Of a stretch of DNA of 64,000 nt, positions 33,261 through 42,110 are shown piece by piece. A program made the translations under genes and the position numbers. Each line of letters opens with the position of its first letter. The stretch's first letter is position 1. Below the pieces are notes generated by a model. The model had not been told where the DNA came from and ran no database searches. It worked only from the letters and a program-made list of their open reading frames with translations. Location: the NCBI RefSeq assembly GCF_014201095.1, contig NZ_JACHDN010000001.1:4216001-4280000 (forward strand). The letters are read 5' to 3'. Source of the stretch: Cellulomonas hominis (GTDB taxonomy: Bacteria > Actinomycetota > Actinomycetes > Actinomycetales > Cellulomonadaceae).

Positions 33261-33369
33261 CGCGGTGCCTCCGATCCGTGTCGACCTCACGGCGCTGTGC
33301 GGCATTCGTGGGGAGACCCTAACCACCCCTGTCAATCGGTGCGGGGAGGCCTCGCCGGTCGAGACGGGG

Positions 33370-34434
33370 TCAGTCCTGCTCGGGCGCCTGCCCCACGTCG
33401 CGGCGGACCCGGCGGACCTTCTTGTCGGAGACCGCGCGCTCGCCCAGGGCCTCCGGGGTCCACTCCGCGTCCGGGACCTCCTGGAACGACCGGCTGCTGA
33501 CCACGTCGCCGGTCTCGTCCACCAGCGCGGCCTCCCCCGGCTGGGAGCCCTTCGCCGGGCGGCGCTTGCGCAGCGGTGGCTCGACGCCGTCCGCCAGCCG
33601 GCGGGTCGTGAGCAGGAAGCCGGTGTGGCCGATCATCCGGTGCTGGGGGCGGACCGCCAGGCCCTCCAGGTGCCAGCCGCGGACCATCGACTCCCACGCC
33701 TGCGGCTCGGTGTACCGGCCGTCCGCCCGGACGTCCTCCGCGAGCCGGGACAGCTGCGTCGCCGTCGCCACGTACGCGATGAGCACCCCGCCCGGGGCCA
33801 GCGCCGTGGCGACCGCGTCGAGGTTCTCCCAGGGGGCCAGCATGTCGAGCACCACGCGGTCGACCTCTCCGGGCCCCTCCGCCGTCGGCAGCACGTCCGC
33901 CAGGTCGCCCACCGACAGCCGCCACGCGGGGTGCGGGCCGCCGAAGAACGACTCGACGTTCCCGCGGGCGATCGCCGCGAAGTCCTCGCGCCGCTCGATC
34001 GAGTGCAGGCGGCCGCCGTCGCCGACCGCGCGCAGCAGGGACATCGTCAGCGCGCCGGACCCCACGCCCGCCTCGACCACCCGGGCGCCCGGGTAGATGT
34101 CGGCCATCTGCACGATCTGGCCGGCGTCCTTCGGGTAGACCACGGCGGCACCGCGCGGCATCGACAGCACGTAGTCGGACAGCAGCGGGCGCAGGGCGAG
34201 GTACTCGACGCCGCCGCTGCTCGTCACGACGGTGCCCTCGGGCGCGTCGATCAGCTCCTCGTGCCGGAAGTAGCCCTTGTGCGTGTGGAAGGTCGCGCCG
34301 GGCTGGAGCGTGATGGTGTGCAGCCGGCCCCGGGGGTCGGTGAGCTGGACGCGCTCCCCCACCCGGAGCAGGCCGCGGCGCTGGTCGGCGCCGGTCGGCT
34401 GGGCGGCGGTCGCGGGAGCGGTGTCGTCGGTCAC
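33370..34434 (-). CDS. trmI: tRNA (adenine-58-N1)-methyltransferase
   Basis: TrmI methylates A58 of tRNA with S-adenosylmethionine. The 354-residue protein has an N-terminal beta domain ([18 protein letters not shown], then [18 protein letters not shown]) and a Rossmann domain with motif [20 protein letters not shown] and the substrate-site segment [14 protein letters not shown]. The C-terminus is a basic/acidic extension. The GTG at 34434 is near the previous gene's end and has only a weak ribosome site. It precedes arc, an order conserved in actinobacteria. Confidence 0.93.
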   Translation of the reverse strand: MTDDTAPATAAQPTGADQRRGLLRVGERVQLTDPRGRLHTITLQPGATFHTHKGYFRHEELIDAPEGTVVTSSGGVEYLALRPLLSDYVLSMPRGAAVVYPKDAGQIVQMADIYPGARVVEAGVGSGALTMSLLRAVGDGGRLHSIERREDFAAIARGNVESFFGGPHPAWRLSVGDLADVLPTAEGPGEVDRVVLDMLAPWENLDAVATALAPGGVLIAYVATATQLSRLAEDVRADGRYTEPQAWESMVRGWHLEGLAVRPQHRMIGHTGFLLTTRRLADGVEPPLRKRRPAKGSQPGEAALVDETGDVVSSRSFQEVPDAEWTPEALGERAVSDKKVRRVRRDVGQAPEQD

Positions 34435-34445
34435 GGGGGTCGAGT

Positions 34446-35561
34446 CTAGGAGCGCAGCGCCGCCGCCACGTCCGCGCTGCGGACCAGCGCCACGACCTGG
34501 CCGTCCTGGAGCGCCGCCATCACCGGCGCGAACCGGGACGTCGCGGCGACGGCCTGCACCAGCGCGACGCCGCGCAGCGACGCGTCCACGACCGCGCCGG
34601 CCGGCAGCGTCACGGACACCGCGGTGAGGGGCACGTGCGCGCGCTCGTGCACCGGGACGCCGTTCGCGGCCTGCGGGTCCACGTACGCGGCGGGGCGCCC
34701 GTCGGGCGACAGCAGCACGACCGCGTCCGCCCCGGCCCGCCCGCGGGCGGCATCGGCCTCCGCGAGCACCGCCGTCGCCGGGACGCCGACCGCCCGCACC
34801 CCGACCGTGGAGACCGCCAGCGCGTCCACCGCCCGGGACGTGCGCGCGGCCTTGATCGCCTGACCCGCGCCCGACCACAGGAACGCGCCGACCAGCGCGC
34901 CCCACGCCACGGCCACCAGATCCGGCCGCGCGCCGCTGAGCAGTGGCACCAGCAGCACCCAGGCGACGAACCCGACGGCGACGACCCGGCCCGCCCAGCC
35001 CGCGACCGTGGTCCCGCGGCGGCGGTCCTTCGTCGCGCCCCAGACCACGGACTCCAGCACCTGCCCGCCGTCCAGCGGCAGCCCCGGCACCAGGTTGAAC
35101 AGTCCGACGAAGCCGTTCGCGTACGCCGCCGCGACCAGCACCGTCGCCGCGACCCCGAACGGGTCGACCGCCCGGGCGAGCAGGGTGAACACGACGGCGA
35201 GCACGAGGTTCGCCAGCGGGCCGGCGACGGCGACCAGGCCGCTGCTCAGCGGCGTCACCCGGCCGCCGTACGCCGTGTGGCCGCCGATGAGGGTGAGCGC
35301 GTACTCCTGCACGTGCAGGCCGCGGGACCGGGCCGTCAGGCCGTGCGCCAGCTCGTGCACCAGGATCGAGACGAGCAGCAGCACCCCGATGACCAGCGCC
35401 ACGACGTAGGTGGAGCCCGTGCCGAGCCACGGCGCCCGCGCGCGCACGGTCGGGGCGAACACCAGCGCGATCAGCGCCACCATGAGCAGGCTGCTCGGCG
35501 TCAGGATGACCGGCGCCCCGGCCACCCGCCCCACGACCCAGCCGCGCGTCCGGTTCTCCAC
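34446..35561 (-). CDS. Site-2 protease (M50) with CBS domains
   Basis: A 371-residue membrane zinc protease. The HExxH site is LVHELAHGLTARSRG (about residues 68-82), and the second site is LFNLVPGLPLDGGQVLES. About six membrane helices are followed by a C-terminal CBS-like pair (ARTSRAVDALAVSTVGVRAV onward). This Rip3-like architecture regulates or trims membrane proteins. GTG at 35561 is used. It sits upstream of trmI on the same strand. Confidence 0.9.
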   Translation of the reverse strand: MENRTRGWVVGRVAGAPVILTPSSLLMVALIALVFAPTVRARAPWLGTGSTYVVALVIGVLLLVSILVHELAHGLTARSRGLHVQEYALTLIGGHTAYGGRVTPLSSGLVAVAGPLANLVLAVVFTLLARAVDPFGVAATVLVAAAYANGFVGLFNLVPGLPLDGGQVLESVVWGATKDRRRGTTVAGWAGRVVAVGFVAWVLLVPLLSGARPDLVAVAWGALVGAFLWSGAGQAIKAARTSRAVDALAVSTVGVRAVGVPATAVLAEADAARGRAGADAVVLLSPDGRPAAYVDPQAANGVPVHERAHVPLTAVSVTLPAGAVVDASLRGVALVQAVAATSRFAPVMAALQDGQVVALVRSADVAAALRS

Positions 35562-35742
35562 CGGGCCAGGCTACGGGGGTCGGGCGGGTGCCCCGTGCGC
35601 CGGGACGCGCCGTCGGGGCTCGGCGGGCTGATCCGCGTGATCGCGGGGCACCGACTCCTCCACAGGCGCGGTGCGCGTGCGTGGTCCCCAGGGTGGGGCT
35701 GCGCGGGGGTCGGGTGTGGGTGGACGCGGATACGGTGGATCC

Positions 35743-37509
35743 ATGGCTGACCTGCACGAACATCCCGACGGTGATCCCGCCGCGGGTGTGGTGCTGCCCC
35801 GGTACGGGGACGACGGTCGGTGCCTGACGGACTTCGGGGCGGACCCGGCAGCGGGCGGAGCAGGGACGGCGCAGCAGCGGCAGATCGAGGCGATCGCGGC
35901 CTGCCCGCCAGGACCCGAGCTGGATGCGTGGTTGCGGGGTCTGGACCTGTCGGTGCTGCCCGCCGGGGTCGTGCTCGAGGTGGTGGCCGCCTGGGACCGC
36001 ATGGAGTCCTCCGCCCACGCCGGCAAGCTCGCCGCGGTGGCCGAGCTGGTGGTGCGCCCGACGATGGACCCGGACCGCACCCCGGGGCGTGGGGCCGCGC
36101 CGGTGGGGCGGGAGCGGGTGGTGGCCGGTGAGGTGGGGATGCGGTTGCGGTTGCCGGTGCTGACCGCCAGCCGGGTGGTGCGTGATGCGGTGCTGCTGGA
36201 CGGGTTGCTGCAGGCGACCGGTGCGGCGTTGGCGAGCGGGCATGTGGATGCCCGTAAGGCGGACACTCTGGTGCGTCGGGCACGGGACCTGCCGTATGAG
36301 GTGAGCCTGGCGGTGGAGGATGCGGTGCTGCCGGACGCGGACCAGTGCTCGCACGCGCAGTTCGAGCAGCGGGTGGAGCACGCGATCGCCCTGGTGGACG
36401 CCGAGGGTGCCGCGCTGCGGCACGCCACGGCCCGCGAGGGTCGGCGGGTGACGCACCCGCGGCGGCGGCCGGACGGGATGGCCGCGATGTGGTGCGTGCT
36501 GAGCGCCCCGGACGCGGCCCGGCTGGACGGGGTGCTGGACCACACCGCCCGCGCCGCCCGCGCCCTGGGTGATCCCCGCACCCTGGACCAGCTGCGCGCC
36601 GACGGGCTGCGCGACCTGGTGGTCGGGGACGTGCCGGCGGTGGAGGGTCCGGCGTTCGAGGTGCGCCTCCACCCGCCCACCCCGCGACCGGTGCCGGTCG
36701 ACCGGGCGTGGAGCACCCCGGGTGGGCCGACGCGCCCGATGGCCCCCGAGCCGACCGCCACGATCACCCCCATCCCCGTCCCGATCTCCGCGCCCGAGCC
36801 CGCGCCGGCGGCCGCCGCGCCGGCCGAGGCCGGCGCCCTCAACACGCGGTGTCCCGACACCACAAGCACCCCGGTGCCCGCCGCCCCAACGTCGGACGCC
36901 GCGGACCTCGCCGCCCGCGCCCACCGCGGCCGCACCACCAACGGCTGCGGCACGTGCGGCGGCCGCCCGGGCGCGCAGGTGCGGGTCACGATCGCCGCCT
37001 CCACCCTGCTCGGCCTGGACGACCAACCGGGCGACCTCGAGGGGTACGGGGCCATCGACGCGGTCACCGCCCGGGCCCTGGCCGCCGGAGGCGACTGGCA
37101 GCGGATCGTGACCGACCCGCTCACCGAGCAGACCCTTGACATCGGACGACGCCGATACCGACCACCCGCCGCACTCGACGAGCACGTGCGCGTCCGGGAC
37201 AAGACCTGCGCGGCACCCGGCTGCACCGTGCCCGCCACCCGCACCGACCTCGACCACACCATCGCCTACCACCCGCAACCCGGCGCCCCACCCGACACAC
37301 CCCTGGGCGGCACCGACGCGGGCAACCTCGGGCCGCTGTGCCGCGCCCACCACCGGCTCAAGACCGTCGGCGGGTTCCGGCTCCGGCAGATCGAACCCGG
37401 CCTGTTCGAGTGGATCACCCCCACCGGCCACCGCTACCTCGTACGCCCCGGCACCGGACGCTCCCTCGACACGACCACCGTCCCCCACGACGCCGAACCC
37501 CCGTTCTGA
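35743..37509 (+). CDS. DUF222/HNH endonuclease domain protein (13E12 type)
   Basis: A 588-residue protein of the actinobacterial DUF222-HNH family, usually present in several copies per genome. The DUF222 helical domain spans about residues 50-290 and a Pro/Ala linker (residues 305-390) leads to the HNH domain with KTCAAPGCTVPATRTDLDH, NLGPLCRAHHRLKT; both zinc-type cysteines and the catalytic His are present, so it could be active. Its role is unknown. ATG 35743 is the start just after the open upstream frame. It lies between two genes usually close together (site-2 protease and RecB-like), suggesting insertion. Confidence 0.85.
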   Translation: MADLHEHPDGDPAAGVVLPRYGDDGRCLTDFGADPAAGGAGTAQQRQIEAIAACPPGPELDAWLRGLDLSVLPAGVVLEVVAAWDRMESSAHAGKLAAVAELVVRPTMDPDRTPGRGAAPVGRERVVAGEVGMRLRLPVLTASRVVRDAVLLDGLLQATGAALASGHVDARKADTLVRRARDLPYEVSLAVEDAVLPDADQCSHAQFEQRVEHAIALVDAEGAALRHATAREGRRVTHPRRRPDGMAAMWCVLSAPDAARLDGVLDHTARAARALGDPRTLDQLRADGLRDLVVGDVPAVEGPAFEVRLHPPTPRPVPVDRAWSTPGGPTRPMAPEPTATITPIPVPISAPEPAPAAAAPAEAGALNTRCPDTTSTPVPAAPTSDAADLAARAHRGRTTNGCGTCGGRPGAQVRVTIAASTLLGLDDQPGDLEGYGAIDAVTARALAAGGDWQRIVTDPLTEQTLDIGRRRYRPPAALDEHVRVRDKTCAAPGCTVPATRTDLDHTIAYHPQPGAPPDTPLGGTDAGNLGPLCRAHHRLKTVGGFRLRQIEPGLFEWITPTGHRYLVRPGTGRSLDTTTVPHDAEPPF

Positions 37510-37564
37510 TGCCCCGCCGACCCGCGTCCCCGGTGTGTCAGTGGTGGCACCTAGGCTCGACACC

Positions 37565-38491
37565 ATGACGACCACCGACCCGCAGCTCCTCGCCCCCGTG
37601 TCCGTCGACGCCGCCGATGCCGGTGACGTCGAGGCGCCGGCCGAGCCGCGCGTGCCGGGGCTGTCCCCGTCGCGGGCGAACGACTTCCAGCAGTGCCCGC
37701 TGCTCTTCCGGCTCCGGGTGGTGGACAAGCGGCCCGAGCCGCCGAGCTCCGCGGCCGCGCGCGGGACGCTCGTGCACTCCGTGCTGGAGCGGCTGTACGA
37801 CCTGCCGCTCGGCGAGCGCACCCCCGCGGCGGCGCACGCGCTGATGCCCGAGGCCTGGGACCGGCTGCTCGAGCGCTCCCCCGAGGTGGTCACGCTGTTC
37901 GCCTCCGAGGACGAGCGGGAGGCGTGGCTCGGCACCGCCCGGCTGCTGCTGGACACGTACTTCACGCTGGAGGACCCGAACCGCCTGCAGCCCGGCGACC
38001 GCGAGCTGGCCGTGCGCACGCTGATGGACGACGGGCCGCAGCTCCGCGGGATCGTCGACCGGCTCGACGTCGCCCCCGACGGAGCGCTGCGGGTCGTCGA
38101 CTACAAGACGGGCAAGTCGCCGAACCCGGGGTTCGAGGGCTCGGCGCTGTTCCAGATGCGCTTCTACGCGTACGTCCTCTGGCGGGAGCGCGGCGTGCTG
38201 CCGAAGATGCTCCAGCTCGTCTACCTCGGCGACGGGCAGATCCTGCGGCACTCCCCCTCCGAAGCGGAGATGCGGACGCTGGAGCTCCGGCTCCGGGCGC
38301 TGTGGTCGCAGATCGAGGAGGCCGCCTGCACCGGCGAGTGGCGTCCCCGGAGGTCCCGGCTGTGCGACTGGTGCGCGCACCAGGCCGTGTGCCCGGCGTT
38401 CGGCAACACGGCGCCGGAGATCCCCGAGGGGGCGGTCGAGCGCGCGATCGGCATCACGCCTCTGGCGGCGCCCGCATCGGCGTCGGCCTGA
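37565..38491 (+). CDS. RecB-family PD-(D/E)XK exonuclease
   Basis: A 308-residue stand-alone nuclease of the Cas4/RecB family. The catalytic site is GTLVHSVLERLYDLP (His), GIVDRLDVAPDG (Asp) and LRVVDYKTGKSPNPG (Asp, Lys). Four cysteines (FQQCPLLFR near residue 43, CDWCAHQAVCPAF near residue 280) fit an iron-sulfur cluster pin. The start MTTTDPQLLAP follows a normal gap. This gene is near trmI and arc in many actinobacteria. Confidence 0.9.
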   Translation: MTTTDPQLLAPVSVDAADAGDVEAPAEPRVPGLSPSRANDFQQCPLLFRLRVVDKRPEPPSSAAARGTLVHSVLERLYDLPLGERTPAAAHALMPEAWDRLLERSPEVVTLFASEDEREAWLGTARLLLDTYFTLEDPNRLQPGDRELAVRTLMDDGPQLRGIVDRLDVAPDGALRVVDYKTGKSPNPGFEGSALFQMRFYAYVLWRERGVLPKMLQLVYLGDGQILRHSPSEAEMRTLELRLRALWSQIEEAACTGEWRPRRSRLCDWCAHQAVCPAFGNTAPEIPEGAVERAIGITPLAAPASASA

Positions 38492-38498
38492 ACGGCGC

Positions 38499-38555
38499 CC
38501 ACCCGACCGCGAACCACCGGACCGCCCGCCATCCGACCGTGAACGACCGGACTGC
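38499..38555. repeat. Two 27-bp direct repeats, 30-bp period
   Basis: CCACCCGACCGCGAAC-type unit at 38499-38525 recurs at 38529-38555 with four mismatches in 27. It lies between convergent recB-like and lacI genes. A diverged third copy may follow. No hairpin is obvious. Confidence 0.6.
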
Positions 38556-38615
38556 ACTCCACCGGACCACCGCAGCCCCGACCGTCCGCCGCCGTACCGC
38601 AACCGCCGGCCGCCC

Positions 38616-39656
38616 TCAGGCCCGTCCCGCCCCCACCCAGGCCCGCGTCGAGTCCCGCACCACCAGCGTCGGCCGGATCACCCGCCGCGCGACGCGCTCC
38701 CCGGAGCGGACCCGGTGCAGGATCATCTCGAGCCCGGCCCGCCCGAGACCCACGAAGTCCATCTGCACGGAGGTCAGCGCGGGCGAGAAGAACCGCGCGT
38801 CCGGCATGTCGTCCACCCCGACGATGGAGTAGTCGCCGGGCGCCGCGAGCCCGCGGGCCCGCAGGGCGCTCATGAACCCGAGCGCCATCTGGTCGTTGCC
38901 CGCGAACACGGCGGTGAACGTCGTCGGGTCCACGGTCGTGCCGATCTCCCAGCCCGACTGCGCCGACCAGTCGCCCCGCGGCGCGGGCAGCACCGGCAGG
39001 TCCGCGGCGGCCAGGGCGTCCCGGTACGCGCGCTCGCGCTCGAAGCTCTCGTTCGGCCCCTCGGGTCCCGCGAGGTGCAGGACGCGCGTGTGCCCGAGGC
39101 CGGTGAGGTGCCGCACGGCGAGCAGGCCGGCCTCGTAGGAGTCGACCGTCGCGGAGTCGGCGTTCGGCCAGGAACGCCCGGACAGCAGCACGACCGGCAC
39201 CCGCTCCCAGACACGCTCGAGCAGGTCCTCGATCCCGAAGTGCGACGAGGACACGATGATCCCGTCCACCCGGGCGGACAGGAACCGGTCGAGGGCCCGG
39301 TGCATCCACTCCGGGGTGTCGGAGCCGGACGGGTCGGCCTCGAGCTGGACCGTGAGCAGCGAGTACCCCGCGGCGGCCGCTGCCTGGTTCAGGCCGCTCA
39401 GCACGGACCAGCTGCCGTACAGCGACGGGCCGGTGGTGAGGACGCCGATGGTCCGCGTCGAGTTGACCCGCAGGCTCCGGGCGGACTGGTTGAGCTGGTA
39501 GTCGAGCTCGGCGATCGCGGCCTCGATGCGCGCGCGCGTGTCGGCGCCGACGTAGCCGGTGCCGGTGAAGTACCGGGAGACCGTCTGGGCGGACACGCCG
39601 GCGAGCCGTCCGACGTCGGCCATCTTCGGGGGCCTGGCCTGGTCCTGCGTGCTCAT
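38616..39656 (-). CDS. LacI-family transcription regulator
   Basis: A 346-residue repressor with an N-terminal helix-turn-helix (MADVGRLAGVSAQTVSRYFT, about residues 12-31), hinge helix region (RSLRVNSTRTIGVLT), and a periplasmic-binding-protein-type sensor domain (VFAGNDQMALGFMSAL; SIVGVDDMPDARFFSP). It probably controls the divergent nucleoside hydrolase/ABC operon and perhaps itself: a palindrome typical for LacI proteins lies in the shared gap. ATG 39656 was chosen because it directly precedes the HTH; the longer frame upstream has no support. Confidence 0.92.
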   Translation of the reverse strand: MSTQDQARPPKMADVGRLAGVSAQTVSRYFTGTGYVGADTRARIEAAIAELDYQLNQSARSLRVNSTRTIGVLTTGPSLYGSWSVLSGLNQAAAAAGYSLLTVQLEADPSGSDTPEWMHRALDRFLSARVDGIIVSSSHFGIEDLLERVWERVPVVLLSGRSWPNADSATVDSYEAGLLAVRHLTGLGHTRVLHLAGPEGPNESFERERAYRDALAAADLPVLPAPRGDWSAQSGWEIGTTVDPTTFTAVFAGNDQMALGFMSALRARGLAAPGDYSIVGVDDMPDARFFSPALTSVQMDFVGLGRAGLEMILHRVRSGERVARRVIRPTLVVRDSTRAWVGAGRA

Positions 39657-39974
39657 GGGCGGCCTCTTCGGCGGGAGTCGGGTGGGCGCGCTCCGACTGT
39701 AGCGAAGCCGCCCCGGTCGCTGGTGTGCATATCCATGCGTTACCCGTTCGTGATGCACCGCCTCTTGTCGAGGCGGTTAGGTGATCGATAACCTACCGGT
39801 GTCGACGTCAGCGAGGACGTTCTCGATGACGGCACCGACGCCGGCAGGAACCGGAGCGCGGACACCCGCGCCGGGAGCACGACCCGGCCGACGGGAGACC
39901 CCCGTCGCGGGCCGGCCCCGAGCCCCCCGCCCCGCGTCGCGACTGCTGGAACCCACTCGGTACAGGAGAGGCCG
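39657..39974. promoter_or_regulatory. Shared regulatory gap between lacI and nucleoside hydrolase operon
   Basis: This 318-base gap contains a perfect 7-bp hairpin CCGCCTC/GAGGCGG (39758-39764 and 39770-39776) directly followed by the operator, the promoter of the + operon, and about 170 bases of leader. A candidate -10 TACAGT for lacI lies at 39701-39696 (minus). The small open frame in the leader has no family resemblance and no ribosome site. Confidence 0.6.
39765..39795 (+). promoter_or_regulatory. Promoter overlapped by LacI-type operator
   Basis: TTGTCG (39765-39770) and TAACCT (39789-39794) are 18 bases apart, a good actinobacterial promoter. The palindrome TAGGTGATCGATAACCTA (39778-39795; one mismatched pair, central CG typical of LacI sites) covers the -10, so binding should block transcription. 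Confidence 0.65.
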
Positions 39975-41012
39975 TTGACCCGCATCCCCCATCCCCACGC
40001 TGATCCCCCCGCCCCCGCCGGCCCGCGCTGGCGCCTCGGGGAGACCCCCTGGCTCGACCGGCCGTTCCCGGCGCCGCGCAGCCGCGTCATCATCGACAAC
40101 GACTTCTCCGGGGACCCCGACGACCTGTTCCAGGTGGTGCACCACCTGCTGTCCCCGTCGGTCGCGATCCCCCTGCTCGTGGCGTCCCACCTGCGCCCGG
40201 ACGACCCGATCGACCCGGGCGCGGACACGGCCGCCAACGCGGAGGCCGTCCTCGCCGACGTGTTCGCCCGGATGGGCCTCGACTCGGCCGACCGCATCGT
40301 CCGGGGCGCCTCGCGCGGACTGGCCGACACCGCGACCCCGCAGGACTCCCCCGCGGCCCGGGCGATCATCGCCGAGGCGCTGCGCGACGACGACTCCCCG
40401 CTGTTCTACGCGGCGGGCGGCGGCCTCACGGACCTGGCGTCGGCGTACCTGCTGGAGCCGCGGATCGCCGAGCGGATCGTCCTGGTGTGGATCGGCGGCC
40501 CGGAGCACGACGGCCTCGCCACGCCCCCGGCGCACGCGATGCCGGTCGAGTACAACCTGCTGATCGACGTCCCCGCGGCGCAGGTGCTCTTCGGCGCGCC
40601 CGACCTGACGATCTGGCAGATCCCGCGCGACGTCTACCGGCAGTGCCTGGTATCCGACGTGGAGCTGCGGCGGCGCGTCGCGGCGACCGGCCCGCTGGGC
40701 GCGTACCTGTACGACGAGGTGCGCTGGGAGCAGGACCGGGTGCACGAGCACGGCCTCGAGGTGCCCGAGTCGTACGCGCTCGGCGACTCCCCGCTGGTGC
40801 TGCTCACGGCCCTGCGCTCCACCTTCGAGCCGGACGCGTCGTCGTCCCGGTTCGTCGAGCGCCCGACGCCCGAGATGACGCCGGACGGCACGTACCGGGC
40901 GCTGCGCGGCTCCCGGCCGATGCGCGTGTACACGCACGTGGACACGCGCCTGATGTTCGAGGACTTCTTCCACAAGCTCGACGAGTTCGCCCGGTGGCAG
41001 GCCGGCGCCTAG
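39975..41012 (+). CDS. Nucleoside hydrolase family protein
   Basis: A 345-residue protein of the inosine/uridine-preferring nucleoside hydrolase fold, which splits N-glycosidic bonds. The calcium-binding aspartates are visible in IIDNDFSGDPDDLFQ (D41, D43, D47, D49, D50), and an ALTDLA-like GGLTDLASAYL and the late VYTHVDTRLMFEDFF follow. The family start is extended by about 35 residues. TTG 39975 is preceded by AGGAGAG. Its TAG stop lies inside the CCTAGG target of the IS element. Being first in a LacI-controlled ABC-import operon suggests a nucleoside or related glycoside is the imported substrate. Confidence 0.85.
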   Translation: MTRIPHPHADPPAPAGPRWRLGETPWLDRPFPAPRSRVIIDNDFSGDPDDLFQVVHHLLSPSVAIPLLVASHLRPDDPIDPGADTAANAEAVLADVFARMGLDSADRIVRGASRGLADTATPQDSPAARAIIAEALRDDDSPLFYAAGGGLTDLASAYLLEPRIAERIVLVWIGGPEHDGLATPPAHAMPVEYNLLIDVPAAQVLFGAPDLTIWQIPRDVYRQCLVSDVELRRRVAATGPLGAYLYDEVRWEQDRVHEHGLEVPESYALGDSPLVLLTALRSTFEPDASSSRFVERPTPEMTPDGTYRALRGSRPMRVYTHVDTRLMFEDFFHKLDEFARWQAGA

Positions 41013-41013
41013 G
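41008..41013. repeat. Target-site duplication, left copy
   Basis: CCTAGG directly before the IS left end; repeated at 42111-42116. It fits the NCTAGN six-base target reported for IS481 itself. The central TAG is the stop codon of the nucleoside hydrolase gene. Confidence 0.85.
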
Positions 41014-41025
41014 TGTACTCGGCCA

Positions 41026-42006
41026 TCACGTTGGTGACAGTCGGCTGATCGGCGGTCGTCCGCCGAGTGCGATGTGTGGTCTGCGAGTGTTGTAGTGCTC
41101 GAGCCAGGGAGCAAGAGCGGCGGCGCGGTCGTCGTTGCTGGTGAAGATCTGCCGGTAGGCCCACTCGGTCGCCAGGGTCCGGTTGAGTCGTTCGACCTTG
41201 CCGTTCTGCCAGGGGCAGTGCGGCTTGATGAACACCTGGCGGGCGCCGAGCGCGGCCACGACGGCGCGCAGGTCGCCCGAGTACCTGTAGGCGTAGGCGT
41301 TGTCGGTCATGACCCGCTCGATGCGCTCGATGCCGCAGCCGCCGAAGTAGGCCGCGCCGCGCGCCAGGAAGCCCGCGCAGGTCGGGCCCTTCTCGTCGGG
41401 CAGGATCTCGCAGTAGGCCAGCCGGGAGCAGTCATCGATCAGGGCGTGCACGTAGTCGTAGCCGATCGGGGTCTTGTCCACGCGTGACTGGTGGTTGGCC
41501 AGGGTCCAGCCGCCGCCAGCGCGCCAGCCACCACCGGGCGGGATGCGGCCGATCTTCTTGACGTCCATGTGGACCAGCTCGCCGGGTCGTTCGCGTTCGT
41601 AGCGCAGCGTGGTCAGGCGGGTGGCTCGGATCGGTTGGCCGGTCAGCGGGTCGCAGTCGGCCAGGTGCGGGACTCGATGACGGGCCAGGATCCGCGAGAC
41701 CGTGCGGGCCGGGACGCCGGTCTGCTCGGCCAGCCAGGCAGGCCCTCGACGGTGGGCGCGGCGCGCGAGGACTACCACCAGCTCGATCTCGGGATCGGTG
41801 CGGGTCGGTGAGCGGTGCGGGCGTGAGGACCTGTCGGCCAGCCCTGCCGGTCCCTCGCTGCGGAACCGATTGACCCACCGGTGGGCGCACTGGCGAGAGA
41901 CGCCGAGTTCCTTGGCGACGTGGGCGACCGGGCGATGGCCCTCGATCACCCGCCGGACCAGCAGAGCTCGGCCATGGACAGTCAGACGCGCATTACCGTG
42001 AGACAC
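41026..42006 (-). CDS. IS481-family transposase
   Basis: A 326-residue DDE transposase. N-terminal helix-turn-helix (VRRVIEGHRPVAHVAKELGV, then SRQCAHRWVNRF) binds the ends; the rve core has the catalytic residues in ELVHMDVKKIG (first D), ERVMTDNAYAYR (second D) and CPWQNGKVERLNRTL (E). It ends with NTRRPHIALGGRPP, typical of the family. I place the start at GTG 42006 (SHGNARLTVHGRALLV follows), six bases after GGAGG; a TTG at 42039 in frame lacks such a site. No frameshift or premature stop is seen. Confidence 0.94.
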   Translation of the reverse strand: MSHGNARLTVHGRALLVRRVIEGHRPVAHVAKELGVSRQCAHRWVNRFRSEGPAGLADRSSRPHRSPTRTDPEIELVVVLARRAHRRGPAWLAEQTGVPARTVSRILARHRVPHLADCDPLTGQPIRATRLTTLRYERERPGELVHMDVKKIGRIPPGGGWRAGGGWTLANHQSRVDKTPIGYDYVHALIDDCSRLAYCEILPDEKGPTCAGFLARGAAYFGGCGIERIERVMTDNAYAYRYSGDLRAVVAALGARQVFIKPHCPWQNGKVERLNRTLATEWAYRQIFTSNDDRAAALAPWLEHYNTRRPHIALGGRPPISRLSPT

Positions 42007-42063
42007 GAGAACCTCCGGCGGGACGTGGGCCTTCGACAAGCCACACCCCAGCCGGAGGTTCTC
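42007..42063 (-). promoter_or_regulatory. Fold-back hairpin hiding the transposase ribosome site
   Basis: GAGAACCTCCGGC in the message (42063-42051) pairs perfectly over 13 bases with GCCGGAGGTTCTC (42019-42007), which contains the GGAGG ribosome site next to GTG 42006; the loop is 31 bases. Messages started outside the IS would form it and be silenced, while messages started inside the loop would not. Confidence 0.65.
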
Positions 42064-42110
42064 CTCACGTCAACGGTCCCGCACCGTCATCAACGTCCCG
42101 GCCGAGTACA

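Larger units (their letters stand above)
41014..42110. mobile_element. IS481-family insertion sequence, complete (1097 bp)
   Basis: The element starts TGTACTCGGCC and ends with the complement, as part of imperfect terminal repeats of about 28 bases (23 matching; blocks TGTACTCGGCC, ACGTTG, TGAC). It is flanked by the CCTAGG duplication and holds one intact transposase gene on the minus strand. Intact repeats, gene and duplication point to a recent insertion. It sits between the first and second genes of a + strand operon. Confidence 0.93.

Noticed and set aside
33315..33335. TTGACA (minus strand) ahead of arc as a -35
   Set aside because: No -10 is found 16-19 bases downstream; the only TANNNT is 8 bases away.
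34435..38019. Upstream extension of the trmI frame by more than 1100 codons
   Set aside because: It runs through other genes in the wrong frame or strand; TrmI homology begins close to GTG 34434.
38499..38555. CRISPR array
   Set aside because: Only two imperfect units with three-base gaps and no cas genes.
39781..39978. Small + strand gene in the leader of the nucleoside hydrolase operon
   Set aside because: It starts inside the operator, is low-complexity Pro/Arg/Ala, and has no ribosome site.
42006..42039. TTG 42039 as transposase start
   Set aside because: No ribosome site there; GTG 42006 has GGAGG at good spacing and gives the family N-terminus.
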